Origin: CAZTTH01 sp964615975 | GTDB lineage: Bacteria; Verrucomicrobiota; Lentisphaeria; JABSQK01; JAJFLO01 | Direction of reading: 5' to 3' | Assembly: GCA_964615975.1 (NCBI GenBank) | Contig: CAZTTH010000103.1 | Span: forward strand, 1-6,062 | DNA: 6,062 nucleotides | Translations under genes and position numbers: made by a program | The notes under the pieces: generated by a model | What the model was told of the DNA's origin: nothing | What the model saw: only the letters and a program-made list of their open reading frames with translations | Database searches by the model: none | Shown here: positions 6,013 to 6,062 of the stretch, one piece after another | Numbering within the stretch: the first letter of the stretch is position 1 | Layout of the letters: each line of letters opens with the position of its first letter

Positions 6013-6062
6013 ATGGATCCCGTCGATTTTCTGCTCGATGGGATCCTGGGATACGAGATAAT
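6013..6062 (+). CDS. Start of a possible gene, cut off by the window end
   Basis: ATG at 6013 is preceded by AAAAGG (6001-6006) with six bases between, the best-spaced SD-ATG pair in the last 500 bases. The frame reads MDPVDFLLDGILGYEI and stays open to the end. Only 16 codons are visible, so no family can be given. An opposing minus-strand frame in the same codon register (ending ...FIIKFSKIDRWYA at the TGA 5962) also looks protein-like, and only one of the two is likely real. Confidence 0.35.
   Translation, partial: MDPVDFLLDGILGYEI
6015..6046. repeat. 12-bp inverted repeat over a candidate start region
   Basis: GGATCCCGTCGA (6015-6026) pairs with TCGATGGGATCC (6035-6046) with one G-T pair, around an 8-base loop TTTTCTGC. 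On the minus strand it is followed by ATTTTATACCTTTT, so it could be a terminator for a minus-strand gene from the right. On the plus strand it would fold just downstream of the ATG at 6013 and could hinder initiation. Confidence 0.5.

Larger units (their letters stand above)
5571..6062. other. Stretch after holA with no confident gene
   Basis: These 492 bases hold short frames on both strands, none with a good ribosome site and a recognisable product except the possible gene start at 6013. It contains an AT-rich hairpin (5600-5622), nested inverted repeats (5839-5997), a protein-like minus-strand frame (5779-5961) and a hairpin at 6015-6046. Plus- and minus-strand frames here are in codon register with one another, so each gives the other a protein-like look. 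The stretch may be a decayed gene or a regulatory intergenic region. No tRNA cloverleaf or CRISPR is seen. Confidence 0.5.

Overview
The window is a piece of bacterial chromosome with all confident genes on the + strand. Reading left to right it holds: the C-terminal part of a large, secreted-type, Ig-like and low-complexity protein; a small exported protein bracketed by two near-identical stem-loops; a complete guaA (GMP synthase); a complete holA (DNA polymerase III delta subunit); and about 490 bases with no confident gene. The organism cannot be named from this sequence. Moderate GC, Ig-like/cadherin-like giant proteins with glycine-serine linkers, a small exported beta-rich protein and a degenerate 'CGCAAAG'-type intergenic repeat would fit an environmental Gram-negative such as a member of the PVC group, but this is inference only.

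Region 1-2117: an open frame enters from the left edge and ends in tandem stops (TAA TAG). It contains a cysteine-bearing beta-rich region, a Big_9/cadherin-like Ig domain, and a second beta domain resembling the bacterial 'ITPSG...FTITP...VLVDGVSVG...YTFTNV...I.A.F' repeat. A (GVGS)6 plus serine-rich linker is inserted into the middle of that second domain between two cysteines. A second linker, (GIGS)6, leads to a Cys-rich C-terminal domain. The first ~150 bases look like a +1/-1 compensated frameshift.

Region 2118-2679: a 90-residue exported protein lies between two stem-loops whose 10-bp arms are identical (CGGGAGGCAA/TTGCCTCCCG) while their loops differ.

Region 2680-5570: guaA and holA are full length with all expected motifs. 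The 221 bases between them hold an 8-bp-period repeat resembling a dispersed intergenic repeat seen in many environmental bacteria. holA has no Shine-Dalgarno sequence and may be leaderless. The two genes are housekeeping functions (guanine nucleotide synthesis, replication clamp loading) with no direct link to the secreted proteins upstream.

Region 5571-6062: no confident gene. It holds an AT-rich perfect hairpin, nested inverted repeats, a short minus-strand frame with protein-like composition that may be a gene remnant, and a plausible start (SD plus ATG) of a + strand gene leaving the window, with a hairpin laid over that start. I saw no tRNA, rRNA, CRISPR array, recombinase or transposase, and no convincing new multi-gene system. 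The most unusual items are the linker insertion in the Ig-like protein and the paired stem-loops around the small exported gene.
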